60,000 nt of DNA. Origin: Takakia lepidozioides. Taxonomy: Eukaryota > Streptophyta > Takakiopsida > Takakiales > Takakiaceae. The stretch covers positions 77,606,756 to 77,666,755 of the forward strand of contig CM060731.1 in the NCBI GenBank assembly GCA_030704615.1, in the 5' to 3' direction. Under the pieces are notes generated by a model, which did not search any database, was not told the origin of the DNA, and saw nothing but the letters and a program-made list of their open reading frames with translations. Each line of letters starts with the position of its first letter. Position 1 is the first letter of the stretch. The translations under genes and the position numbers were made by a program. Below are positions 18,274 through 27,078 of this stretch, piece by piece.

Positions 18274-21200
18274 TATATGTACCTCAGGATTTTCTTGGGC
18301 AACTGTTGCACCTCTGGGATTTCTGTCTGCTTGACCAGACCAGAATATTCATAGAGAAGGTCCCCTTTCTCTATTTCCGCCACTATCTGTTCTGTAGTTG
18401 GAATATCTATCCCTTCACTTTCCAAATCTATTATTTCGGGTTGAGCTGCATGGATAACTTGTGACCTTGTGACAAGTCGTTCAAGTGGCTGTGTTGGTTG
18501 TGATGCAGAAGTAACTTCTTCCTCCCTCTCTGAAGGTCCTGCTTCCAGTAATAACATTCTTTTGTGCTGCTGTGCCCCTCCCTGGTCATGAGCTTGGGAA
18601 ACATTATCATGCGGAATCCGTGAAGCCAGTGGATCCGCCACTACAGTCTTTCCCCTTCTCTGCCTCTTAGTCTCGGGTTGTGCTGCTAGTCCACCCTCAC
18701 TGTGTGAAGAGCCTTGCTCTTCCATTGCAGTTGTTTCTGGCTCAAACACTCCCATTTCCTTCCTTTCTTGTGCATTAAGTATGCCAGAACTAAGGATTAT
18801 TTGAGCAATGATTGGGCCAGACACTATGATAGGAGATTTTGCGGTAGTACCTTGTAATCTTTTCATCTCCTCTACCAGTGCGTTGTACATTATGTCCGCC
18901 CATGGTACCTCTTGTCCCTTCAAGCCTTTGAGGATTTCCTCTGTGAAGGATCTGCTCAAATATTGTTGGTTCTGTTTCAGGGCAATCAGAACGTTCAATA
19001 CTTGGCCTATGTCTTTTAACCCTGGGTACACAGCTTTGGTACAAGCATAACCCTGAGTTTTAAAGAAACTCCCTTCTTGGAATAAATCCCCTATTTGCAG
19101 TCTTTCTCTGTGTTCCTCCACATACACATGACCTTCTGGCAATCGAAACAATTGCTGGAGGTATAGGGGAGTAATCATTAATTCAACTCCCTTCACCGTT
19201 GTTGTTCCTGTCTTTGGCTCAAAGTTCTGCAAAAATTGTAACATGTACTGTCTATGGTGTAGTGTCCAATCCATGCTTTGCAATCCTTCCAATCTCAGCT
19301 CCTTCAGTATCTTTATCGCCTGTGGGGTAGCCATCGTTTGTTTCTGCAGAATTGTGGTGCTCTTCACCCTGATTTCCTCCATTCCTCTCACTCTCTTCAT
19401 CTTAGACTCACAGAACTGCTTTGGCTGTAACAACTGCAGGAATGCCTGTAGTGCACAAAGCAGAAACGTATGGTTGCCGCAGAAAGCTATGGGTAATCTC
19501 TTGTAAGCCTGCGGGGCTTGCAAGCATTGTTCAAGAGAAAAGCTCTGCTCTTTCGTTTCGTGTCTCTGCCATTGCGTAAATAATATTGCTAGCGTATAGT
19601 CTGTTAGTTCCTCCATAGTTTCCAAGTTATAGCATTTATGGCCTGTCCTGTCGAGACGCCCGTTACTCAGAACGACGCCGCCTCTTGCGCTTAATTTCCC
19701 TCCATTTTCTTGATCATTTCTCTGGTTTTCTATTGGCTGTATCCGCTGTGACTGGATTTTAACTTTTATCTTCTTTAGTGGACTTTTCCTGTTGGATAGT
19801 CCACTAGGATCACACATGCGACATGAATTCAGTTTTTCTGTACTTGCCGTTCGTTCTGTTTCCCTTTTTCCGTATTCATTAATGGGCCCGCCTTTCATCC
19901 CTTTTGACGGCCGTTCTTGTCCTCTTTCTTTTTGACACTTGTCCTTGCACTTCATTCTCTGCTGTGTGTCGCACCCTGACCTCCACGTGTCTATTTTTAA
20001 ATTAATTTCCGTTTCTTCTTCCTTCAGCCATTTTCCTGAAGTTTTTATGTGTCCACTTGTCACTGATTCTATGGATCGTGTAACTTTAGTAGGCTGTGTT
20101 GAGCTGTGACAGGCTGTGTCATACTGTGTTACGCTGTGATAGGCTGTGTTGCCCTGTGGTAAGCTGTGATAGGCTGTGACACGCTGCGGTAGGTTGTGAT
20201 AGGCTGTGTCACGTCGTGACGGGCTGTGATAGGCTGTGTCACGCCGTGATGGGCTGTGATAGGCTGTGTCACGCCGTGATGGGCTGTGATAGGCTGTGTT
20301 GCGCCTTGATGGGCTGTGATAGGCTGTGTCACGTTTGTTTTGCCCACCCCGGTCATATATACTGGGCCTAGCGACAAGTGTTCCATACTCTGTTCGTAAC
20401 ACTGGTGCAGCCCGTGACTGCTCTTGCGGTTCAACATGCAAATTATGCTGCAGGGGTTTGTCATGGATACCACTGTACCCCTTCAACTTATTTGCATTGA
20501 CTCTTCCCAGCATTTCTTTGTTAATGGTTTGTAACATGGCTGTGTTGTTATCATACATCTTTTGGATGACATAAGGTCCTTTCCATGGTGATTTAAGCTT
20601 AGAAGCTTGAATCTTTCCTTTCTTCTGCAACCATAGAACCAAATCCCCCGTCTTAAAAGTCTTTAATTTGCCTTCATCAAACTGTTCCTTTCGCTTCATC
20701 TGAATTCTGGTCATATTATCTGCTGCATCAGCACGTACTTCTTCCACATGGTATAATTCATGTTTCCTGACCTTGATGGAGTCTTGCAATTCCATTCTTT
20801 TTCCCCACTCCGTTCTCATGGTAGGTAACAGGAATTCCACTGGAAGTAAGGCTTCCATACCATAAACTAATTGGAATGGTGTATACTTTGTGGTGACTTT
20901 ATACGAAGTCCTGTATGACCATAAAGCTGTCAGCAGCTTTGTATCCCAATCCGTTCTGTTTGCATTGACTATCTTAGCCAAGATAGTACATAGTATTTTG
21001 TTGGTAGCCTCTGCCTGTCCATTACCCTGTGGGTAATATGTTGTACTCTTTCTATGCACAATCATAAACTCTTTAGTCAATAACTCAATGGTCTCATTCA
21101 TGAAGTGACTTCCTTGATCACTGATAAATTCTAAGGGACATCCAAATCGTGTAAGTATGTTCTCGTACAGGAACCTTGCTGTGGACTTGGCTGTGTTGTC

Positions 21201-22595
21201 CCTCAAAGCTTTAGCTTCCACCCACTTTGTAGTATAATCAGTGGCTGTAATTATGTACCTGTTTTGTGTATTCTTGGATGGTGGATTAATTGGTCCAACA
21301 AAGTCTAGTCCCCATTTCTGAAATGGTTCCGTAGGCATTGTAGGATGCAAGGCCATTCTTCCAGATCTCTGCAAAGGTCCTAGCCTCTGACATTCATCAC
21401 ACTTCTGACAATACTCATGTACATCTTTGAACAAAGTAGGCCACCAGTATCCTGCGAGTAGTATCTTTCTACTGGTAGTCTCTTCTCCAAAATGACCTCC
21501 AGCCACTCCTTTATGAACTTCCTCCAAGACTTTATTTACTTCATGGTGGTACAAGCATCGTTTTAGTACTCCGTCAGGTCCTAACTTATACATTCTGCTT
21601 CCTACCATAGTATAAGGTAAAGCTCTGATAGTAATTCTCTTCCTCTGCTCCTTACCATAACTAGGTGGGCACTGACCATGAACAAGGTAGTATCTGATTG
21701 GCCACTGCCAATCTAACCATTCATCTGCACTTCCTTGCACCTCCATTACAAATAAACTCGCATCAGGTAACTGATCGTCCACTCCTGTGGCGGCCTCTCC
21801 TGTTGTTAGTCGTGACAAATGATCTGCCACAAGATGCAAACGGCCAGGCTTGTAAATAACCTCGAACTCAAACTCATGCAAGATTATTAACCACCTCGCT
21901 ATCCTTCCACTTATCAAAGGTTTGTTCACCAGATATATCAGAGCCTGGTGATCCACATAAAACATAAACTTTCTTCCCAATAGGTAATGCCTGAATTTCT
22001 TCACTGCATAGATCATTGCCAATGCTTCTCTTTCCGTTGTGCTATAGTTCCTCTCAGCACTGTTCATCAACCTGCTAGCATAGTACACAGGTGAATCTAT
22101 ATTCCCTGTAACATTCTGGGCTAACACCGCTCCCAACGCTTCTCCTGATGCATCGCAGTGAACATGAAATACTACATGCCAGTGAGGGTTAATCAGCACA
22201 GGTGTAGTTGTTACTGACAGTGTAAGTTCCTCAAACGCCTGTTGACATTCAGCTGTCCATGCAAACACTGCATCTTTCTTCAGAAGCTTGCTCAATGGTG
22301 CTGCTATTTGTGCATACCTTTTGACAAATCTTCTGTAATAACTGGTTTGCCCAAGGAATCTCCTTAAACTCTTAACATTCACTGGTGGTGGAGAGACTTT
22401 AATGGACTCTATCTTCCTGGGATCCACAAGGAGTCCCTTCTTACACACAATGTGTCCCAGAAGCACCCCTGAGTTCACACAGAAAGTACACTTCTCTGGG
22501 TTCAAGCCCAGACCTCTCATCCTGCATCTGGCCAGGCATAACTCCAATTTATGCAAGTGCTCATTCTTAGAGCTGTACACACTGAAATCATCCAA
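18273..22595 (-). CDS. pol: Pol C-terminal frame: RT end, RNase H, integrase, repeat tail and unknown domain (1440 aa)
   Basis: The frame opens inside the RT catalytic region (LDDFSVYSS, a TTG codon, not a true start). RT thumb (FLGQTSYYRRFVKRYAQIA), RNase H (HCDASGEALGAVLAQN, REALAMIYAVKKFRHYL, VDHQALIYLV) and the integrase zinc domain (HKGVAGGHFG, CQKCDEC) follow. The integrase core shows GLDFVGPI, FISDQGSHF and PQGNGQAEATNK, then a GPY/F-type region (GDLVLWLQKKGKI). After that comes an in-frame array of about eight copies of a 10-residue unit like DTAYHSPSRR (20100-20340). A further domain of about 350 residues (LMITPLYLQQLFRLPEG, VPWADIMYNALVEEMKRL) loosely recalls plant transposon-associated proteins. 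The frame ends at TAA 18273-18275, which overlaps the next ORF's ATG. Confidence 0.88.
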   Translation of the reverse strand: MDDFSVYSSKNEHLHKLELCLARCRMRGLGLNPEKCTFCVNSGVLLGHIVCKKGLLVDPRKIESIKVSPPPVNVKSLRRFLGQTSYYRRFVKRYAQIAAPLSKLLKKDAVFAWTAECQQAFEELTLSVTTTPVLINPHWHVVFHVHCDASGEALGAVLAQNVTGNIDSPVYYASRLMNSAERNYSTTEREALAMIYAVKKFRHYLLGRKFMFYVDHQALIYLVNKPLISGRIARWLIILHEFEFEVIYKPGRLHLVADHLSRLTTGEAATGVDDQLPDASLFVMEVQGSADEWLDWQWPIRYYLVHGQCPPSYGKEQRKRITIRALPYTMVGSRMYKLGPDGVLKRCLYHHEVNKVLEEVHKGVAGGHFGEETTSRKILLAGYWWPTLFKDVHEYCQKCDECQRLGPLQRSGRMALHPTMPTEPFQKWGLDFVGPINPPSKNTQNRYIITATDYTTKWVEAKALRDNTAKSTARFLYENILTRFGCPLEFISDQGSHFMNETIELLTKEFMIVHRKSTTYYPQGNGQAEATNKILCTILAKIVNANRTDWDTKLLTALWSYRTSYKVTTKYTPFQLVYGMEALLPVEFLLPTMRTEWGKRMELQDSIKVRKHELYHVEEVRADAADNMTRIQMKRKEQFDEGKLKTFKTGDLVLWLQKKGKIQASKLKSPWKGPYVIQKMYDNNTAMLQTINKEMLGRVNANKLKGYSGIHDKPLQHNLHVEPQEQSRAAPVLRTEYGTLVARPSIYDRGGQNKRDTAYHSPSRRNTAYHSPSRRDTAYHSPSRRDTAYHSPSRRDTAYHNLPQRVTAYHSLPQGNTAYHSVTQYDTACHSSTQPTKVTRSIESVTSGHIKTSGKWLKEEETEINLKIDTWRSGCDTQQRMKCKDKCQKERGQERPSKGMKGGPINEYGKRETERTASTEKLNSCRMCDPSGLSNRKSPLKKIKVKIQSQRIQPIENQRNDQENGGKLSARGGVVLSNGRLDRTGHKCYNLETMEELTDYTLAILFTQWQRHETKEQSFSLEQCLQAPQAYKRLPIAFCGNHTFLLCALQAFLQLLQPKQFCESKMKRVRGMEEIRVKSTTILQKQTMATPQAIKILKELRLEGLQSMDWTLHHRQYMLQFLQNFEPKTGTTTVKGVELMITPLYLQQLFRLPEGHVYVEEHRERLQIGDLFQEGSFFKTQGYACTKAVYPGLKDIGQVLNVLIALKQNQQYLSRSFTEEILKGLKGQEVPWADIMYNALVEEMKRLQGTTAKSPIIVSGPIIAQIILSSGILNAQERKEMGVFEPETTAMEEQGSSHSEGGLAAQPETKRQRRGKTVVADPLASRIPHDNVSQAHDQGGAQQHKRMLLLEAGPSEREEEVTSASQPTQPLERLVTRSQVIHAAQPEIIDLESEGIDIPTTEQIVAEIEKGDLLYEYSGLVKQTEIPEVQQLPKKILRYI
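20100..20345 (-). repeat. Coding 30-bp tandem repeat in the integrase tail
   Basis: About eight degenerate 30-base units on the minus strand keep the frame and encode variants of a 10-residue repeat (TAYHSPSRRD). The core word CACAGCC is the same word that makes up the LTR minisatellite, in the same sense orientation. Confidence 0.8.
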
Positions 22596-23031
22596 AACAC
22601 CTGCATGAAATCATCCAGATACTCTTGAAAAGATTCACTTATCACTATCTGAAAGGTCGCTGGTGCATTACAAAGCCAAAGGGCATGACTTTGTATGCAT
22701 AAGCCCCCCAGTCTGTGATGAAAGTTGTTTTCCCTTGGTCTTCTTCTGCCACTTGCACTTGATTATAACCACTGAAGCCATCCATGAATGAGTACATCTC
22801 ATGGCCTGCCACAGTGTCTAATACTGCTTCTGTGAATGGCAAAGGGAAAGGATCTTTCTTCGTACAAGCATTCAGCTTCTTATAGTTCACACATACTCTT
22901 AGTTTGCCATTCTTCTTGGGAACTATAACAATGGGTGACAACCAAGTTGTATACTCTATTGGGTATATAAACTTAGCCTCAGCCAACTTCTTTATCTCTT
23001 CTCCAACCTTCTGTGCGTAGTTGGGATTCAT
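22596..23031 (-). pseudogene. RT N-terminal part, frameshifted at the catalytic motif
   Basis: Minus-strand frame with PIVIVPKKNGKLRVCVNYKK, MYSFMDGFSGYNQVQVAEED and KTTFITDWGAYAYKVMPFGF: fingers and palm of a Ty3/gypsy RT. The frame is lost just after MPFGF by a one-base deletion near 22675. The following stretch up to the active site lies in another frame. There the 12-base word TGGATGATTTCA appears twice, 23 bases apart (22583-22617), so a 23-base insertion at the aspartate pair throws the frame out again. Together these inactivate this copy. Confidence 0.85.
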
Positions 23032-25250
23032 TCTATACCTCGCCTGCTTGATTGGTACTGACCCTGGTTCCAGTTCAATTTTATGCTGACAGATTCAGGT
23101 GGTATCCCTTTTAGATCCTCATAGCTCCAAGCAAATACATCTCTGTATTTGATGAACAAGCTTTTAGCTTCTTCGAAGAACTCTGGCTCCAAATCAGCTC
23201 CTACTTTCACCATTCTCGGTTCCTCCTGAGTTCCCACATTTACTTCTCTCACCTGCTCATCAGCTGTGATTGTCCAACCAGTCACCACTTCATCCTTTAA
23301 GCTCACAGTGGCTGGTTCTTCTAGGATTTCTATCTCTCCCTCCTTTTCTTCATAGAAATGTGGTGGGTAACAGTTGGTTTCCTCTTCAATTGGTGTTGCT
23401 GTCACTACACCACAGCAGATACCTCTCAAACAACTTAGGCTTTCCAGCCGCATCTCTGCAACCTCCTCCCACTCTGGGTGTGCAGCAAATAGGGTAGCTT
23501 CCTGCTCCTCATCCAGTCCTCCCCTCCAGTCATACTCTCTGACTCCTCGAGGTCTTCTTGTAGCAGGTAATCTACTAGATTTCTTTGTGGTAATTTGTAT
23601 CTCGTGCATCCCATTATGCACAGTTAGTAACTGAGAATTCCAGTCATGGAATACCCTTGCCTGTTTCAGCCACGGACGTCCCAATAATAAGGAGTAAGCC
23701 TCCATGACTTCATCCATTTTTAATACAGTTACTGTGATCATAAAGATCATTTTCTGTATCTGTATCTTAACTCCTCTTATTAATCCCAATGGCTGTACAC
23801 TTCTTTGATCTGCCATTGTTACTGTAAATGGGGCTGGTTTCATGTTACTTAGACCAAGCTTCTTCCTTAATTGGTCTGTCATGATATTTACTCCAGAACC
23901 ACCATCTATCAGTACATCAGTTAGTTCTGTGCTTCCAATTCTCAATTGGATTACTGGCATAGAATCATCAAAGTCCATGACTGGTTCTCGCCCTTCCGGC
24001 TTCACATTATAACTGGTCACCTTGCTGTTCAGGTCTGTGTTTCCTGTCTCTTGGGCAATTCGATTGATTGCCTGATACAGCCTGTGCCTACAATAAGGTG
24101 CCACAGCTAATAGCTGTCCAATGGTAATTTCTGCTTTGGTCTGACATATTACTTCAGCCAAAGTCTCTTCATTACTTTGCATGTCTGCATCTTCTTTTTT
24201 CCTTTCTTCCTCACTCCCCTCTTTTTCTCCATCCGAATCAGAGGAATCTGCCACAGGAATATCCGTACTCTTTTGCATTTCCCTTATAGTATCTGCCACT
24301 TCCTTGTGCAGTTCCTTCTCATCCTTCCAAGTCTCTTCATCTTCAGGCATATCATTGCCACTTCCAGTCTCATCTTCTTCCTCTTCTACTGGAGGTATTA
24401 GTTTGGCTTTACTTCTTGTTACTATCATTGTACTTACTTCTGGTACAACACATGGCCTAACCATGTGAGCTGCCACCACTGGGCCCTCATTCACAGGAGC
24501 TCTCATCTCATTCTGGTGTCTTATCCAGAATGAACAGGCTGCCTTGCGATGTCCTGGCTGATTACAATAGTAACATAGCTCTTCACCATTGGGTCCTCGC
24601 CCTTGGTCTGGTCTTGGATTATTTCTATAATCCTGATTCCCGGGCTGGTAATTCCCCCTTGGATTACCCTGATAGTTGCCTCTGGAATTTCCTTGGTAAT
24701 TCCCTCTTGAATTACCTCTCCCTTCCATGCCATTGTTATAACCACCAGACCTACCATAGTGGTCCTGATCATTGCTTCTTCTTGGCTGGGGCTGCACCTG
24801 ATGCACCCTCACTTGCCTAGGTTCTCTTGCAGCTGTCCTTCTGTTGTAGTAACAATTCTCAGTAGAATGGTTATCCATTTTACAGATAGTACAGTGTTTC
24901 TCCTTCATGTGGCATTCTGTAGTGGTATGGCCTTCATTCTGGCACTTTGCACACCATACACCCTTCCTCCAATGTGTTGCAGCCTCTGTGGCATACTTCT
25001 TCAAGATTTCTTCCAATCTTTTCTCATAGTTATCCCTCTTCAACTTTTCCTTTCTCTTACTCTTTCTTTTTAGTTCTTGCTCTTCTTCTTCATCTGACTC
25101 ATCTTCAGAGTCCTCATCTTCCTTTTTCTCTCTCCTGAGCATTCCCAATTGCTCAATTCTGTTTGCAGTTTCAAATGCCTCCTCCACTGTATTATGGGGT
25201 AACATATCCACTTTCTTTGCAACTCTGGTCTTAGTCCACTCACAAACCAA
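23028..25250 (-). CDS. Gag C-terminus and aspartic protease frame (740 aa) of the minus-strand element
   Basis: The frame carries the end of the capsid region (VDMLPHNTVEEAFETANRIE), an acidic/basic stretch, and three zinc knuckles: CAKCQNEGHTTTEC, CTICKMDNHSTENC and CYYCNQPGHRKAAC. An Asn/Gly/Arg-rich region lies between the second and third. The protease motif is VLIDGGSGVNIM, with LLLGRPWLKQ downstream as in plant Athila/Tat proteases. The frame ends at 23028 while the next residues of pol continue in another frame (the GSVPIKQARYRMNPNYA region), showing a small indel near 23095. The listed ATG at 25250 is internal to Gag, so it is not the natural start. Confidence 0.82.
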   Translation of the reverse strand: MVCEWTKTRVAKKVDMLPHNTVEEAFETANRIEQLGMLRREKKEDEDSEDESDEEEEQELKRKSKRKEKLKRDNYEKRLEEILKKYATEAATHWRKGVWCAKCQNEGHTTTECHMKEKHCTICKMDNHSTENCYYNRRTAAREPRQVRVHQVQPQPRRSNDQDHYGRSGGYNNGMEGRGNSRGNYQGNSRGNYQGNPRGNYQPGNQDYRNNPRPDQGRGPNGEELCYYCNQPGHRKAACSFWIRHQNEMRAPVNEGPVVAAHMVRPCVVPEVSTMIVTRSKAKLIPPVEEEEDETGSGNDMPEDEETWKDEKELHKEVADTIREMQKSTDIPVADSSDSDGEKEGSEEERKKEDADMQSNEETLAEVICQTKAEITIGQLLAVAPYCRHRLYQAINRIAQETGNTDLNSKVTSYNVKPEGREPVMDFDDSMPVIQLRIGSTELTDVLIDGGSGVNIMTDQLRKKLGLSNMKPAPFTVTMADQRSVQPLGLIRGVKIQIQKMIFMITVTVLKMDEVMEAYSLLLGRPWLKQARVFHDWNSQLLTVHNGMHEIQITTKKSSRLPATRRPRGVREYDWRGGLDEEQEATLFAAHPEWEEVAEMRLESLSCLRGICCGVVTATPIEEETNCYPPHFYEEKEGEIEILEEPATVSLKDEVVTGWTITADEQVREVNVGTQEEPRMVKVGADLEPEFFEEAKSLFIKYRDVFAWSYEDLKGIPPESVSIKLNWNQGQYQSSRRGIE

Positions 25251-26470
25251 GTCTTCTGTAAACCGGGTGCTGGTACTGCAGCCAGCTTTTTCATCATCAA
25301 TTCCATCTTCTCCATATACTCTTCAACAGTTTCATGCTTCTTCTGCTTCAGCTGTTGTAAACTTCCATACACTTCATCCTCAGTTTTACTTGTCCTGAAC
25401 CTATTTCGAAATGCTGTATTCAAGCCATTCCAGGTTAGGAAATGATTATCAGGGAATCTTGCATACCATTCACTTGCTTTCTTGATAAGTGAACAAGGAA
25501 ACAGTCTCATCTTGGCATCATCGCCATTCTCATTGTTCACTATACACATGTGCTCAAATTGGCTAATGTGTACATCGGGATCCCCTTTTCCTGAATATAT
25601 TGGAAAGGGTGGTTTTGCCCGTGTTGGTTGTAACGCCATCTGTGGCCCTACCTTCTGCCCACTGACAGGTGCTGGCACCCTTGCTGGTGCTGGTCCTTCT
25701 GGACCTGTTGTTTTTGTGGTGGATCTTCCACCAAGTGGTGGCCCTTGAGCACTCCCTGCTTCTGGCCCCACGATATTCACAGTATTCCCAGCTTCAGTTG
25801 CACTACTTCCCACACTCCCTGTCCCCCCAGAGCCAGATCCAGGCAGCCCGCCTGATCCCCCTGAGCCGACACCTTCGTTGGCCTGTGATCCAAGTGCTCC
25901 ACTTGATCCAGGTCCAACGGGTTGGGATGTCCTGGTTGTAGTCTCAACCTCAGCTGTTGGGTCTACTTCTTCATATTCTTCCTCTTCCAATTTCTTCTCT
26001 CTGTTTTCATCCTCCAAGTTCTGCCCTTGGGTTTCTTCTTCACTCATGTAACTCAACTGTAATGGTGTTGGAGAGTCTGAACTCTCCGTTGGCTCTGCCA
26101 CATCCTCATCTCCTTCTTCATCTTCTGCTTCAGAAACTGGAGTTCCTGCTTTTGGTGTTCCATGCCAACTCTTATCAAAGATTTCTGTCAAGTCTTTTAT
26201 CCAAGGATGTACCTCAGATCTTTCACCTCGTGATTGATCTTCTTCCTGTACCAATTCCCTTAATCTTTCTTGCAAAGAAACAGAAGGAGTGGCATCCAAC
26301 TCTAGTTCTTCCGGTATAGGTGATGCACTTTTTGATCTTGATGGTGTGAGAGGTCCAGATGATTCCCCTATGTCTATTCCTCTCTCCCAAAGATATGGAT
26401 AATTAGCTTTCAGATAGCTTTCTCTTTTTGATGAATATCTTTGTCGTCTAGCTTCTCTTTCATCACTCAT
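25070..26470 (-). CDS. gag: Gag N-terminal frame (466 aa) of the minus-strand element
   Basis: An ATG-initiated frame with an acidic Ser/Glu-rich N-terminus and a Gly/Ser/Thr-rich linker (about residues 195-260). A gypsy Gag capsid region follows (PPFPIYSGKGDPDVHISQFE, EWYARFPDNHFLTWNGLNTA, ETVEEYMEKMELMMKKLAAV). It overlaps the 740-aa frame by about 180 bases. The capsid similarity passes from this frame to the other inside the overlap near 25205, in mid-domain, so a one-base indel is more likely than a programmed shift. The last 60 residues of this frame are probably not natural. Confidence 0.82.
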   Translation of the reverse strand: MSDEREARRQRYSSKRESYLKANYPYLWERGIDIGESSGPLTPSRSKSASPIPEELELDATPSVSLQERLRELVQEEDQSRGERSEVHPWIKDLTEIFDKSWHGTPKAGTPVSEAEDEEGDEDVAEPTESSDSPTPLQLSYMSEEETQGQNLEDENREKKLEEEEYEEVDPTAEVETTTRTSQPVGPGSSGALGSQANEGVGSGGSGGLPGSGSGGTGSVGSSATEAGNTVNIVGPEAGSAQGPPLGGRSTTKTTGPEGPAPARVPAPVSGQKVGPQMALQPTRAKPPFPIYSGKGDPDVHISQFEHMCIVNNENGDDAKMRLFPCSLIKKASEWYARFPDNHFLTWNGLNTAFRNRFRTSKTEDEVYGSLQQLKQKKHETVEEYMEKMELMMKKLAAVPAPGLQKTWFVSGLRPELQRKWICYPIIQWRRHLKLQTELSNWECSGERKRKMRTLKMSQMKKKSKN

Positions 26471-26491
26471 GTCCCATGTCTTTCATTTCTT

Positions 26492-26986
26492 TTAATGTGG
26501 CAATAACCAAAACTCTCTTCTGTAATATCTCTCGTATATGCCTGGATTTCTTTCAAGCTTCAATGCACCCTTGGCTATACTTGAAGTCTCCGTTACCATA
26601 TAACCATATGGCAAACAAGTCTGAAAAGCTGTTCTTGGTGTGAGTTTGATCCACAAAATATCCTTTGGAATCCAATTCTTTACCAGTACAAGCTCTTCAT
26701 GCATATGAGTATAAACATTCACCTTTCTTTCTTCCCAGCCTTCAAACTCTACTCGTTTAATGGATAGCAACGCTATCACATAAACTAATGTTGGTAACCA
26801 ACGTGCTCTTCCTCTACAGGCTACCTGATAAATCTTTATCACTCCTTTCTCCAGACCCCATTCTGGATCAGCATCATGCACTCGTTTAAGAATATTTTCT
26901 TTACATCCGTCTGGCAATTCCAAGAACCTTTGAAAGAATTGTTTGGACAATCTTTCTTCCTTCGTTCCACAGGGAATTTGATTCAC
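26492..26986 (-). CDS. Pre-gag ORF of the minus-strand element, 164 aa
   Basis: It lies between the primer-binding site and gag on the element's sense strand. No catalytic motif is recognised; the product is mixed charged and hydrophobic (WLPTLVYVIALLSIKRVEF, LVLVKNWIPKDILWIKLTP). Ogre/Tat-type plant elements also carry an ORF ahead of gag, so the position fits that lineage, although the product here is much shorter than Ogre ORF1. The frame is open and has an ATG. Its function is unknown. Confidence 0.6.
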   Translation of the reverse strand: MNQIPCGTKEERLSKQFFQRFLELPDGCKENILKRVHDADPEWGLEKGVIKIYQVACRGRARWLPTLVYVIALLSIKRVEFEGWEERKVNVYTHMHEELVLVKNWIPKDILWIKLTPRTAFQTCLPYGYMVTETSSIAKGALKLERNPGIYERYYRREFWLLPH

Positions 26987-27056
26987 TTCAAATCTTTAAT
27001 GGTCCAACCACCATGATCCCACCAGATGCCTGTCACATCTGGTTGTTCATGTCCCA

Positions 27057-27078
27057 GGTCCCCAGTATGGTCGCCAAA
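27057..27078 (-). promoter_or_regulatory. Primer-binding site of the minus-strand element
   Basis: Two bases inside the 5' LTR border the minus strand reads TGGCGACCATACTGGGGACC. The TGGCGAC...TGGGGAC pattern is like that used by plant Ogre/Tat elements, which prime with an arginine tRNA. The tRNA identity is from memory of that pattern, not from an alignment. Confidence 0.65.

Noticed and set aside
24170-24480. Serine/phenylalanine-rich + strand frames
   Set aside because: They are antisense shadows of the acidic Gag-Pro region on the minus strand.
25070-25250. Programmed frameshift between the two Gag frames of the minus-strand element
   Set aside because: The shift falls in the middle of the capsid region, not at a gag-pol border, and other small indels exist in the same copy; a mutation is simpler.
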